A DNA stretch of 64,000 nt from CAYUYV01 sp050331455 (GTDB taxonomy: Bacteria > Pseudomonadota > Alphaproteobacteria > JAJFIK01): positions 1 through 64,000 of the forward strand of contig JBHJGV010000061.1 in the NCBI GenBank assembly GCA_050331455.1, in the 5' to 3' direction. Positions 33,795 through 43,160 of the stretch are shown piece after piece. The translations under genes and the position numbers were made by a program. Position 1 is the first letter of the stretch, and each line of letters starts with the position of its first letter. Under the pieces are notes generated by a model. That model made no database searches. It was not told where the DNA came from and was given only the letters and a program-made list of their open reading frames with translations.

Positions 33795-36700
33795 TCAAAC
33801 CGTCTTCTGGCGAGACGCTGGGTCGGGCGCGCCGGGCTTTGCCTCACCGTCCTCCTGCCGGTTCAGCAACGCACACAGCGCATTGCGGACATCCTGGTTG
33901 GATGCCCGGGCCTTGGTCAGCAGCCGGGCCCCTTTGGGCAGCCGGGACGGCGCGATAGCCTGGGAGGAATAAATCAGCAGGCGTGGGGTCGGGCCATCCT
34001 CGCCGCCGACCAGTGCACCAGGGTCCTCCAGTCCGTCCCCATCGGGCAACTGGGGGTCCATGACGATGACATTGGGCCGCTCGGAGGCGATGACCGCCCG
34101 GGCAGCCATCCGTGTCCCCACGGCACGAACCTCTCCCACATCTGCGATGAGTTGCTCAAGGACCCGGACGATCCCCATATCGCTCTCAACGATCAGAATA
34201 CGGTTCAAGCCGGACTTGTCGCGGAACAGGGGCTCCGCGGCCACCGGCGGCGCCTCGTGCACCGCGTGCTCGGGGGCGCGCTCGGGGGCGCGTTTGGGAA
34301 GATCGATGTGGAATGTCGTGCCCTGACCGGTCTGGGTCTCGAATCCGATGGTGCCCTCGAATTTTTCCACAATTGCCTTGGCGATGCTCAGGCCAAGGCC
34401 GGTGCCACCGGTCTGCCGGGCATTGGATCCATCCGCCTGGGTGAACTTGTCGAAGACGAACGGATGATAGTCCGGCGGGATGCCCGGTCCCTGGTCGCGC
34501 ACCAGAATGCGGGCCCGCCCGGCCTGATCGCGCGAGGCAATGGTCACAGCGTCTCCGGCGCTGGAGAATTTGATGGCATTGGAGAGCAGATTGGCCATGA
34601 CCTGGGCGAAACGGTCCGCATCCACCGTGACCCATATGTCGTCGGGACCCGGATCGAGCAAGACCGTTACGGACCGCTCCAGGGCCAGCCCCTCGGCCTC
34701 CCGTTTCGCCTTTGCCAGAAGGCCGTGGAGGGCGTGGGGCGCAAGGTCGAAATCGAGCTGTCCAGCCTCGATTTTGTCCATGTCCAGAATATCGTTGAGG
34801 ATCTGGACAAGTCGATCCCCATTGGCCTGGGCGATGTCGAGCAGTTCCTGCACCTTTGGCGACAGGGCGCCCAGTCGGCCGGAACGGATGAGCCCGACGG
34901 CGCCCATCACGGATGTCATGGGCGAGCGCAGTTCGTGGCTCACCGTGGACACGAACTCGCTTTTCATTAGTTCCCCCGTCTTGCGGTCGTGAATGTCCAT
35001 GATGGATCCGATCATCCGCACCGGCTTGCCGGCCTCATCCCAGATGGCCTGACCGGACCCGAGGAACCAGCGATAGCCCTGGTGCTTGTGCTTCAGACGA
35101 TACTCCACACGGAAAGGCACCTTGCGGTGCAGATGCGCGTCCACCGCCTCGAAGGTTGTCTCCACATCGTCCGGGTGGATCAGGGAACGGAAAAGGGAGA
35201 CCGTGGTCTCCACCTCCCCCGGCTCGAAACCCAACAACTCGAAAAACAACGGCGACCACCAGGTGTTTTCCTGACTGACATCGGCCCAGTCCCAGACGCC
35301 CACGCTCATGCCCTGGACGGCGGTGGCGAAGCGTTCGTCGCTGCGCCGCAGCGCCGCCTCGGTTCGGCGAATCGGCGTTAGATCCGTATGCGTTGCAACG
35401 AGGCGAAGGGGCTGTCCGTCCGCGCCCCATTCGATCACCTGCCCCCGGGTCAGGACCGTGGCAAGGGAGCCGTCCTTGCGCCGGTAGCGCATTTCCTGGG
35501 ACAGCCGATCCTCACCCCCGATCGCCACATGCCGGCGCAGCGCCTCCTGGAAGGCCTTCTGGTCTTCCGGGAGGGCAAGGGCCTGCCACTCCGCCGGCTC
35601 ATGGGCTTTTTCAGAAGGCTCATAGCCCAGGATCTGCCAGAACCGGGGTGACATGTATTGAACATTCTTGGCGAAATCCCAGTCCCAAAAACCGTCATAG
35701 CTGATTTTCATCAGGGCGGTCCGCTCCGCCTCCCGCTGTTTGCGGTCGCTGATGTCATGCAGGGAACCGAGCATGCGCACCGGCGTGCCGTCCCGGTCCC
35801 AGATCGCCTGGCCCCGGGAATGGAGCCAGATATAAGACCCGTCCGGACGGTGGAGGCGGAATTCGATGTCATAGGGCGCGCGCTCCTCCAGATGCCGGGT
35901 GCGGGCCTCCAGGAGCGCGTCCCGATCGTCCGGGTGCACCAAACTGGCCAGCCGTTCGATGCTCGGCTTGAATGTCTTTGGGTCCTGGCCCGTGATCTCG
36001 AACAGGCGCGGCGACCAATACATGGTGCCCTTGCGGATATCGAAATCCCAGAAGGCGGCACCGGAGCCGCGCAAGACGAGGTCGTAGCGCTCCTGGCTTC
36101 GGCGAAGGGCCTGTTCGGCCCGCCGGTCCTCCGTAACATCGACGGAGGTGACCAAAATCAACCGCTGACCGGTCTCGGGATCGGTGTAGGGAACACGGTC
36201 GGTCCGCAGCCACCGGTCCGGGCCGTTGCGGCTGACATCGGGTTCGATGACCCCGAAGGAAGGCTCTTCGGTATCGAAGACCCGAAGATCCGCCTCGTGC
36301 CAGACTTCGGACTGGTCCGGAAACAACGCTTTGACGGAGGTGCCTTCGGCAATTTCCGGGCGCACGCCGAGACGGTCGGCTGCATGGCGGTTGAGTCCGA
36401 GGATCCGATTGGTGTCGTCCTTCACCATGATCCGGACGGGAACGAGATCAACGACATCCGGCAGGGACGGCACGCCGGGCGCGGCACCGCGTGCGGGGTG
36501 CCGTGCCCCGTCCGCACCCAGATCGTCCAGCGATCCGCCCATGCGCAGGGGCCGTCCGTCCGCGTCCCGGATTGCCTGGCCGCAGATTTGAACGGTGATG
36601 TAGGGTCGCTCGCCACAACGCATGCGGCAGGTGATGTTGAAGGGCCCGGTCCCGGACAGATGGGCCTGGAGCGCTTCGGCCACGCGCACCCGGTCGTCCG

Positions 36701-37793
36701 GATGCAGCGCCCGTTCGAAATCCTCTGATTTCGGGGCCATCAGCGGCTCCTCGATGCCGAGCATGGCATCGATGTGCGCCGTCCAGTACAGGCGGTTCGC
36801 CCGGATGTTCCAGTCCCACAACCCCACCCGCGCACCCTCGGCGACGAGGCCATAGCGTTCCTCGGCCTCCTTCAGGCGTTGACTGAGATCGGCAACCGCC
36901 TGGGTGGACCGGGCGCTCAAGGCGCTCTGGCGCCAGGCGAACAGGACCGCGTAGACCGCCCCGGCAACGGCCAGGGTCGCAAGGCATCCGAGCACCAGCA
37001 CCAGGAGGGGCATCAAATAGACGTCCCCGAACAGGATCGTCCGTCGGGGACGCAGCACCAGGGTCCATGTGTTGCCGAAGAAGGACAGCGTGGAGGCGAA
37101 GGTGTTCGCAGCAAAGCCCTGTTCGGCCCCTTGGACCAGATCGAGCACCGCGGCGTCGCCGAGGATGGGCAGCCAGTCCTCGAACACGGCGAAGGTGACC
37201 CCGTCATCCGCGTTTGGCAGCCGCGCCGCGTCGAACAGATCCGGCAGGGCCAGGACACCGGCGACGAGACCCGAGAGGCCCGACGGAGGCAGCACGGGCA
37301 CATAAATCCGCAACCCCTTGCCCCCCGACGCAAGATCGATGGTCTTGGTGACCAGGGTCGGTGTGTCGGTCAAATCGAAGGGACCGGCAGCCGCCAGGCG
37401 CTCGGCCTGCGGAAAGGACAGGGCGGCCGCGCCGGCCGGATCAAGCGGGCTCTCCACCCATTGGAGTTCCAGGTCCGGATCGAGGGCGGCAATGGCCAGC
37501 AAACCCGGCAGATCCGCCACCAGGGCGGCCGCCTCGCCGCGTTGCGCTGCGTCCGGGATCCCGGACGGGCCGGCCCAACTCTGGGCGAGCCGTTCCAGTG
37601 CCCGCACGGTGCCGATCAGTGAACCGCGCAAGCGGGCGGCATGGTCGGCAACCGCGCGCTCGCCGGCCTCGCGGTATGCCGTCCGCTCCATGCGATTGAG
37701 TTCGAGACCGGAAAAAACGCTGGCCGCAAGGCCCGCCGCGAGGATCGTGACAGGGATAAGAACCAGGACATCGATGACGCGCTTTGTCCTCAT
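33795..37793 (-). CDS. Multi-PAS membrane hybrid histidine kinase
   Basis: 1332 aa. Two membrane helices (residues about 6-27 and 257-283) bracket a periplasmic sensor region of about 230 residues. Five PAS domains follow, four with the WDW/FWDF opening of PAS_3-type folds, each with a PAC end such as RMLGSLHDISDRK. HisKA has the phospho-acceptor His near residue 951 in STVSHELRSP; HATPase motifs are NLLSNAIKF, DQGPGIP and GGTGLGLSIAK. A C-terminal receiver has Asp in VIVMDPQLPD (about 1244), though its acid pair reads ES-D rather than DD. Start ATG 37793 follows AGGAGGAGGAAG. The ligand is unknown. The adjacent response regulator is its likely partner. Confidence 0.93.
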   Translation of the reverse strand: MRTKRVIDVLVLIPVTILAAGLAASVFSGLELNRMERTAYREAGERAVADHAARLRGSLIGTVRALERLAQSWAGPSGIPDAAQRGEAAALVADLPGLLAIAALDPDLELQWVESPLDPAGAAALSFPQAERLAAAGPFDLTDTPTLVTKTIDLASGGKGLRIYVPVLPPSGLSGLVAGVLALPDLFDAARLPNADDGVTFAVFEDWLPILGDAAVLDLVQGAEQGFAANTFASTLSFFGNTWTLVLRPRRTILFGDVYLMPLLVLVLGCLATLAVAGAVYAVLFAWRQSALSARSTQAVADLSQRLKEAEERYGLVAEGARVGLWDWNIRANRLYWTAHIDAMLGIEEPLMAPKSEDFERALHPDDRVRVAEALQAHLSGTGPFNITCRMRCGERPYITVQICGQAIRDADGRPLRMGGSLDDLGADGARHPARGAAPGVPSLPDVVDLVPVRIMVKDDTNRILGLNRHAADRLGVRPEIAEGTSVKALFPDQSEVWHEADLRVFDTEEPSFGVIEPDVSRNGPDRWLRTDRVPYTDPETGQRLILVTSVDVTEDRRAEQALRRSQERYDLVLRGSGAAFWDFDIRKGTMYWSPRLFEITGQDPKTFKPSIERLASLVHPDDRDALLEARTRHLEERAPYDIEFRLHRPDGSYIWLHSRGQAIWDRDGTPVRMLGSLHDISDRKQREAERTALMKISYDGFWDWDFAKNVQYMSPRFWQILGYEPSEKAHEPAEWQALALPEDQKAFQEALRRHVAIGGEDRLSQEMRYRRKDGSLATVLTRGQVIEWGADGQPLRLVATHTDLTPIRRTEAALRRSDERFATAVQGMSVGVWDWADVSQENTWWSPLFFELLGFEPGEVETTVSLFRSLIHPDDVETTFEAVDAHLHRKVPFRVEYRLKHKHQGYRWFLGSGQAIWDEAGKPVRMIGSIMDIHDRKTGELMKSEFVSTVSHELRSPMTSVMGAVGLIRSGRLGALSPKVQELLDIAQANGDRLVQILNDILDMDKIEAGQLDFDLAPHALHGLLAKAKREAEGLALERSVTVLLDPGPDDIWVTVDADRFAQVMANLLSNAIKFSSAGDAVTIASRDQAGRARILVRDQGPGIPPDYHPFVFDKFTQADGSNARQTGGTGLGLSIAKAIVEKFEGTIGFETQTGQGTTFHIDLPKRAPERAPEHAVHEAPPVAAEPLFRDKSGLNRILIVESDMGIVRVLEQLIADVGEVRAVGTRMAARAVIASERPNVIVMDPQLPDGDGLEDPGALVGGEDGPTPRLLIYSSQAIAPSRLPKGARLLTKARASNQDVRNALCALLNRQEDGEAKPGAPDPASRQKTV

Positions 37794-38081
37794 TCTTCCT
37801 CCTCCTGTCAGGAACGGTGCGGACAACCCGTGGCACGGGGCCAGTCTTCGAGCGAAGACGCTTGGTCGGCGGTTTTTTGACCGGTGGCTCTTGGGCCGGC
37901 AGCCTTGGGGTCTGCGACTCCAGGGTGCCGTCCGTATCGCCGCGATTTGGCTCGCACTGCAAACGGTTTTCCGCGATGCCCGCCGTGTTCGCCACTCAAC
38001 CGGGGTAGCACGTCCCGGCGCTTGTCGCCCGGATCGCGGGATGGATGGCATGGATCCTGCGGACCGAATGCCGAGCATAGA

Positions 38082-38095
38082 TTGATTTTAAGCAA
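38082..38095. promoter_or_regulatory. Weak FNR/FixK-like site upstream of the hybrid kinase
   Basis: TTGATTTTAAGCAA matches TTG-N8-CAA with a perfect TTGAT half and AGCAA in the other. It lies 290 bp before the kinase start. A -10 at the matching distance on the minus strand (CAGGAT) is poor, so this may be chance. Confidence 0.25.
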
Positions 38096-38257
38096 ACAAT
38101 ACCAGAAGCTAGGGAGGGGTTAAGGATTGTGGGTGGGCGTGCACTGTCTCAGGTCCGGCGCATGGGGGATCACCAGTGGCGGCCGTGAGTTTCCCCCGCC
38201 CGGCAGGCCCTTAGCAAGAACAGGGTCACGAGCATGGGGCCGACCAGGGCTCCACAA

Positions 38258-38294
38258 GGGGATGGGGGATGGGGGATGGGATAATGGGTTTGGG
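38258..38294 (+). repeat. G-rich tract with six G-runs
   Basis: Runs of four, five, five, three, three and three G are separated by AT, AT, AT, ATAAT and TTT. The first part is a tandem GGGGGAT-like repeat. The spacing satisfies the usual intramolecular G-quadruplex pattern on the plus strand; transcripts of the flanking minus-strand genes would be C-rich here. Confidence 0.7.
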
Positions 38295-38350
38295 CTGGCA
38301 CCATTCGATGCGCCCGACACCAAGCATGGGACAACGCCCCGGCTCGCGGA

Positions 38351-41300
38351 TCAGAGCCGCTTGAGATTGTCGCCGGAATTGCGGTCGATCAGCTTCGCAT
38401 AGGGATCGATGCCGACCACCGCGGGCCGCTCGTCCACCGTCACGGTGATGGTCTGCTTGCCCGTGGTCACCCGGTGCTTCTTCACCTCGATCACGTGGTC
38501 GTCGCCCTCGTTGACATCGTCCGGATGGATCGTGAAAAGACCGATATCGATGGGCAGATCGAGGGGCATTGCCTCCTCCTGGCCCTCCCCGTCGGCTTCC
38601 ACCTTGTCGGCCTCCACCGTGATGGCCACGTCGAAGCGCCCATCGTCGCGCTCGGTCACTTCGGCCTGGGTCACCTTCAGATCCCACAGAACGATCCGCT
38701 CAAAAAGATCCGTAATCAGCTCATCATGCTCGGGCCCGGCCTCTTCGCGCAGAATGCGCAGGAAATCGAGGGTCGTCGCGTAGGGCTCGCTGTTGAAAGC
38801 ACGCAGATCGATGAGCCGCTGGAGCGCGCGGTTCACCACCGCCTCGCCCACATAGTCCTTAAGGGCGTACATGGCCACAGCCCCTTTCCGGTAGTGGATA
38901 TAGGCTTGGTTTTCCACGCGATTGAGGGGCAGTTCTTCAATCTGTTCGCCGCCCCGCGCCCGCAGATAGGTGTCGAGTTCGTATTTCAGGAACCGGCGCA
39001 TAATGGCGGGCCCTTGCAGCTTCTCCATCACCATCAGCGCCGAGTACTGGGCGAAGGTCTCCACGATCATGGTGGATCCCTGGACATTCGCGGGCAGCAC
39101 CTGGTGCGCCCACCACTGGTGCGCCACCTCATGGGCCGTCACATAGGTGATGATGTCGATGCTGGCGGGGTCGCGCACATCGGCGATGAAGCCGATGCCT
39201 TCCGAATAGGGCACCGTATTCGGAAAGGATTGGGCGAAACTCGCATAATCGGGGAATTCCAGGATCCGCATCTGGCGGAATTGGAAGGGGCTGAAATGCT
39301 CCGTGAAGTAATCAAAGCTCAGCTTCATGGCCTCAATCATGCGCTCGACATTATAGGCGTGGGGCTCGTGGTAGTAGACCTCCAGAGTGACATCCGGCTG
39401 GCCGTCCCGCTCCGCCTTCCAGACGTCACGCGCAACCGCATAGTCGGCCGAGAGATAGGAGAAGAAGGCAAGAATGGGCGTGTCCATTTCATATTCGAAA
39501 TAGTGCCGGCCGTTTTCTTGCCAGTCCCGCGTCAGATAGCCCGGCGCGATCGCCGTCTGGCCAATCTTGGTACTGACCGTCGTGCGGAAGGGGACCCAGG
39601 CGGAATGCCGGGTGTAGGCGTTCTTGTTGTAATACTCCGTCTGTTCCAGCTTGGGCATCCGGTCCACGGGCTCCTTGCCGAGCCGGCGGCGGGTGTTCCG
39701 GTCCAGGATCATTTTTTGGCGCCGAAACCCGGGCACGGGTAGGATCTGGCCGCTGTCGACGAAGGTCCCATTATAGACGATGCGGGTGCCGTTGTTCGAA
39801 TTGCGGAACCCGTCATAGTCCCAGACGATCTTGAAGGTCAGGGTGCGCTGCTCGCCGGGCGCCATGGGCTTATCGAGCGCGAAGATGAAATAGTTGTGGG
39901 TGCGGTCCTCGGTTCGAAGGGTGGCACCAGCGAGTTTCAGCGTGGCGACTTCGGGCGCAAAGGCCACGTCGTAGTGGACTTCGTCGATCGGGACGTCGTC
40001 CTTGTTTTCGAGCAGATAGGTGCCCCGCGCCTCGACCCGCAGAGCGTCCGGAAAAATATCCACGTCCGTCTGGATGTCGACGATCGCGGGCTCCAACCGA
40101 TCCTCATAGCGCCGGTAAGCCTCCTCATAGGCGATGGCCCGCGCCTCGGTGTCGTCCCGCGTGACGTAGCTGTTGAGGATATTGGTGTTGTAATAGATGA
40201 AGGCGCCGCTGCCGACGAAGCCGAGCACGCCCACGGACAGGGCGACCGCCGTGATGGGGCCGAGATTGCCGCCCATGCGGCTGATCCGCATCAGGAGGGA
40301 TGTGTTTCCGCCCCGCATCCACAGGAGATAGCTGAGCATCATCAGCACACCGGAAAAGCAGGTCCAGTACAGGTAGAACCAGAACACGCCGGTCAGGTAG
40401 TGGCCGTTGCCGTTCATGTCCGACAGGGGCGCAAAGGGTGCGCCGCCGAACTGGTAGAGATTGTGCTCATAGCCCACATTGACGAGGGAAACCTGGGCCA
40501 CCAGGACCAGGACCATGATCAGGATACCGACATAGCGGTTGAGCGAGATCACCTGCACGAACAGGCTCAACATGGCGGTGAGCAGGAGCGGCCAGCCGAA
40601 CACGAGGATCAATCGGAAAGCGTAAAGGCCGTAATCGATCTGTGTAAAGCCTTTACTGAGTTGGGCGGCGATGCCCGTGAGCATGGCCACGGCCATCAGG
40701 GATAAGAGCACCAGGGCCATGGCCAGGAATTTCGAAAACACGAAGACCCAATTGGGCGCCGGCGTTGAATCAATGATCTCGTGGATCTGATAGGTGCGCT
40801 CGCGCCACACGACCTCCGAGGCGTAGTAGACCGCCACCACGGCAGGCACGATGGAGAAGGTGCCGAACAGCAATTCGATCATGACCCGGGTGACCGGATA
40901 GGCCGGTACGTCATAGAGCAGATCGAAATTCAGGAGGGCGCCCAGGCTGTTGAAGATGCCAAGGGCAAGCAGCACCCAGAACGCCACGCTGCGCACGACG
41001 GCCGACACCTCAAAGCGGGTGCGCAAGGCAAACTGACTCCAGGCCGTTCCGCCGGTGAACACCGGTGTGACCTTCGGCAGAGCGATGCGCGTGGGGACGA
41101 ACCGTGCGTCGGTGGCCGCATCGGATTTGCGGCGCCGGCCGCCCCGGGTTGAGCGGGCACGGAAGGAAAAGGTCAGAATATTGACCACCAGGAACGCGAT
41201 ACCGACCCCAAGCCACAGAACACGGTTGACCAGGAAGGATCCTTCGAGGGGGACAAGCTGGGTGTTGCGCTCAAAGGCGGTCCAATAGCGCGTCTCGAGC

Positions 41301-41947
41301 CCGTAGGTGAGGAAGCCCAGCGGATCGTAGGGTGCGGCCGCCTGCAGCATCTCCGGATCACTGGTGAGACTCACGCCGACGAAATAGGCCACCAGGAACA
41401 CCACGAGCGCCGTGTAGACCGCAATGGTGCTGCGGGTCAGATTGGCCACCGTGAAAAAGATCATGCCGGTGACGAGCAGGTTGACCGCCCCGATCACGAA
41501 AAAACTGTACACGTAGTGACCGGGAACCAGAGGACCGAGGCGGTCCGGGTTCAGCCAGGGCATGGCGCTGCCGATCAGGATGGCCAAGGGCACGCTGGAA
41601 AACACGACCAGCACCGCGGCGAAGGCTCCCAGGAACCGGCCGAGCAGGAAGGTCCGCGGAGAAATCGGCAGGGTATAGAACATCTCCTGGGTGCGCAGCT
41701 CCCCATCCCGCATCACCACATTGGAGAGCAACGCGGCGGGGATGAACAAGCCGATGAGCCCCATGACCAGGATGATCTGGGCAATCGCGAAGGGGGAATT
41801 GATGTTAACGTTCCCCGTCGAGCCGATGGTGACCTGATCGACCGTGACGGCGGCAAAGGTCAGCAGGAAGAAGATCGAAAAAATGATCGGCGACACAAGC
41901 TGGCGCCACTGGTAACCGAATTCGAAACGCGCAAGGCTCCACAACAT
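38351..41947 (-). CDS. ABC-2 permease fused to an M1-family metallopeptidase
   Basis: 1198 aa. Two sets of ABC-2-type membrane helices occupy roughly residues 1-600, starting MLWSLARFEFGYQWRQLVSPIIFSIFFL and repeated from about residue 280 (FALRTRFEVSAVVRSVAFWVLLALGIF). The C-terminal half is a peptidase of the M1 class: zinc motif HEVAHQWW at residues 939-946 and a downstream Glu in IVETFAQ about 19 residues later. The peptidase is predicted to lie outside the cytoplasm after the last helix. This ABC/M1 architecture recurs in alphaproteobacteria and Bacteroidetes, with unproven function. Start ATG 41947 follows AAGGAGGG. The cognate ATPase is encoded 37 bp upstream. Confidence 0.92.
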   Translation of the reverse strand: MLWSLARFEFGYQWRQLVSPIIFSIFFLLTFAAVTVDQVTIGSTGNVNINSPFAIAQIILVMGLIGLFIPAALLSNVVMRDGELRTQEMFYTLPISPRTFLLGRFLGAFAAVLVVFSSVPLAILIGSAMPWLNPDRLGPLVPGHYVYSFFVIGAVNLLVTGMIFFTVANLTRSTIAVYTALVVFLVAYFVGVSLTSDPEMLQAAAPYDPLGFLTYGLETRYWTAFERNTQLVPLEGSFLVNRVLWLGVGIAFLVVNILTFSFRARSTRGGRRRKSDAATDARFVPTRIALPKVTPVFTGGTAWSQFALRTRFEVSAVVRSVAFWVLLALGIFNSLGALLNFDLLYDVPAYPVTRVMIELLFGTFSIVPAVVAVYYASEVVWRERTYQIHEIIDSTPAPNWVFVFSKFLAMALVLLSLMAVAMLTGIAAQLSKGFTQIDYGLYAFRLILVFGWPLLLTAMLSLFVQVISLNRYVGILIMVLVLVAQVSLVNVGYEHNLYQFGGAPFAPLSDMNGNGHYLTGVFWFYLYWTCFSGVLMMLSYLLWMRGGNTSLLMRISRMGGNLGPITAVALSVGVLGFVGSGAFIYYNTNILNSYVTRDDTEARAIAYEEAYRRYEDRLEPAIVDIQTDVDIFPDALRVEARGTYLLENKDDVPIDEVHYDVAFAPEVATLKLAGATLRTEDRTHNYFIFALDKPMAPGEQRTLTFKIVWDYDGFRNSNNGTRIVYNGTFVDSGQILPVPGFRRQKMILDRNTRRRLGKEPVDRMPKLEQTEYYNKNAYTRHSAWVPFRTTVSTKIGQTAIAPGYLTRDWQENGRHYFEYEMDTPILAFFSYLSADYAVARDVWKAERDGQPDVTLEVYYHEPHAYNVERMIEAMKLSFDYFTEHFSPFQFRQMRILEFPDYASFAQSFPNTVPYSEGIGFIADVRDPASIDIITYVTAHEVAHQWWAHQVLPANVQGSTMIVETFAQYSALMVMEKLQGPAIMRRFLKYELDTYLRARGGEQIEELPLNRVENQAYIHYRKGAVAMYALKDYVGEAVVNRALQRLIDLRAFNSEPYATTLDFLRILREEAGPEHDELITDLFERIVLWDLKVTQAEVTERDDGRFDVAITVEADKVEADGEGQEEAMPLDLPIDIGLFTIHPDDVNEGDDHVIEVKKHRVTTGKQTITVTVDERPAVVGIDPYAKLIDRNSGDNLKRL

Positions 41948-41984
41948 GGCCCGGGTCCCTCCTTGATCTGGCAATGGGTTGGGA

Positions 41985-42881
41985 TCAGGCCGCCGTCCGG
42001 GCGCCCTCGCCCGACCGGGTGGCGCGCTCGGCGAGCGTGTTGAAATAGAGATCCTCAAGGGTCGGATCCACCGGGTCGAACCCGGCCGGGGCGCTGTCCG
42101 CAGCCACATGAATCACCATGCGCCCCCCTTGCAGCCGCGTGGCAATCACCCTGTGGCGCGCCCGCGCCGCCTCCAGATCGTCCTTGTCCACCACGGTCCG
42201 CCAGATGCGGCCCCGGAGCCCTTCCACGAGGGCCATGGGCTCGCCTTCGACGACGATCTGACCGCCGGCGAGAATCGCCATGCGGGGACACAACTGGGCC
42301 ACATCTTCAACGATGTGGGTCGACAGGATCACAACGACGTTTTCGCCGATTTCGCTCAAAAGGTTGTGGAAGCGATTGCGCTCTTCCGGGTCGAGGCCCG
42401 CGGTGGGCTCGTCGACGATGATCAGGCGCGGGTCGCCGAGCAGGGCCTGGGCGATCCCGAAACGCTGGCGCATGCCGCCAGAATAGGTGGCGAGGCCTTT
42501 ACGGCGGACATCGTAGAGATTGGTTTGGCGCAACAATTCGTGGACCACGTCCTTGCGTTCGCCGGACGGAATGCCCTTGAGGGTCGCCATGTGGAGCAGC
42601 ATGCTTTCGGCGGATATGCGGGGATAGACGCCAAAATCCTGGGGCAGATAGCCGAGGATCCGGCGGATGCCGGTCGGGTTCTCAAGGACGTCGATACCGT
42701 CAAAGGCAATCGTGCCCTCGTCCGGCTGTTGCAGCGTGGCGATCGTCCGCATCAGGCTCGACTTGCCGGCGCCATTCGGGCCCAGCAGACCGAACATGCC
42801 CTTGGGAATGTCCAGGGAGACGGCATCGAGGGCGCGCACACCATTCCCGTATGTCTTCGTCAAACCCTTGATGCTCAGCAT
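41985..42881 (-). CDS. ABC exporter ATP-binding protein
   Basis: 298-aa single nucleotide-binding domain: Walker A GPNGAGKSSLMR (about residue 38), Q-loop GYLPQDFGVY, signature YSGGMRQRFG, Walker B LIIVDEPTAGLD and H-loop LSTHIVED. The DrrA/CcmA-like C-terminal extension of about 80 residues is present. It should drive the permease/M1 fusion encoded immediately downstream. I place the start at ATG 42881 (MLSIKGLTKTYG), 6 nt after GGGGAG; the ATG at 42887 sits directly on that site. It is divergent from the redoxin/PHM-like gene over 280 bp. Confidence 0.95.
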   Translation of the reverse strand: MLSIKGLTKTYGNGVRALDAVSLDIPKGMFGLLGPNGAGKSSLMRTIATLQQPDEGTIAFDGIDVLENPTGIRRILGYLPQDFGVYPRISAESMLLHMATLKGIPSGERKDVVHELLRQTNLYDVRRKGLATYSGGMRQRFGIAQALLGDPRLIIVDEPTAGLDPEERNRFHNLLSEIGENVVVILSTHIVEDVAQLCPRMAILAGGQIVVEGEPMALVEGLRGRIWRTVVDKDDLEAARARHRVIATRLQGGRMVIHVAADSAPAGFDPVDPTLEDLYFNTLAERATRSGEGARTAA

Positions 42882-43160
42882 GCCCATCTCCCCATGAAAA
42901 TCCGTCGTTCAGGACCCTTGGGATCATTACCCACGTCCCGGTCATCGCTTTAATTCTATCGGTCCCATGCTACGCGGCTATCAAAAATGCTGCGGACTTT
43001 GAGCAAGAACAGGGGCAGAGGGGACGCTTCAGCCGCATTTGCGGGCGAAGGGCCGCTGCCCGCGCCCTGTTGGAGTTGAATTCAGGTTCGAAATGTCGTC
43101 CTTTGGCTGGACAAAGGGTTTAGGGCCGAGAGGGCCGCAAATGAAGCCGGGAGGATTGGA

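Larger units (their letters stand above)
37794..38350. other. Long intergenic region upstream of the hybrid kinase
   Basis: 557 bp between the permease/M1 peptidase stop and the hybrid kinase start, both on the minus strand. It contains a G-rich tract on the plus strand (38258-38294) and a TTG-N8-CAA element (38082-38095), listed separately. I see no convincing gene; open frames on both strands lack ribosome binding sites and family resemblance. The kinase promoter should lie here. Confidence 0.5.
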
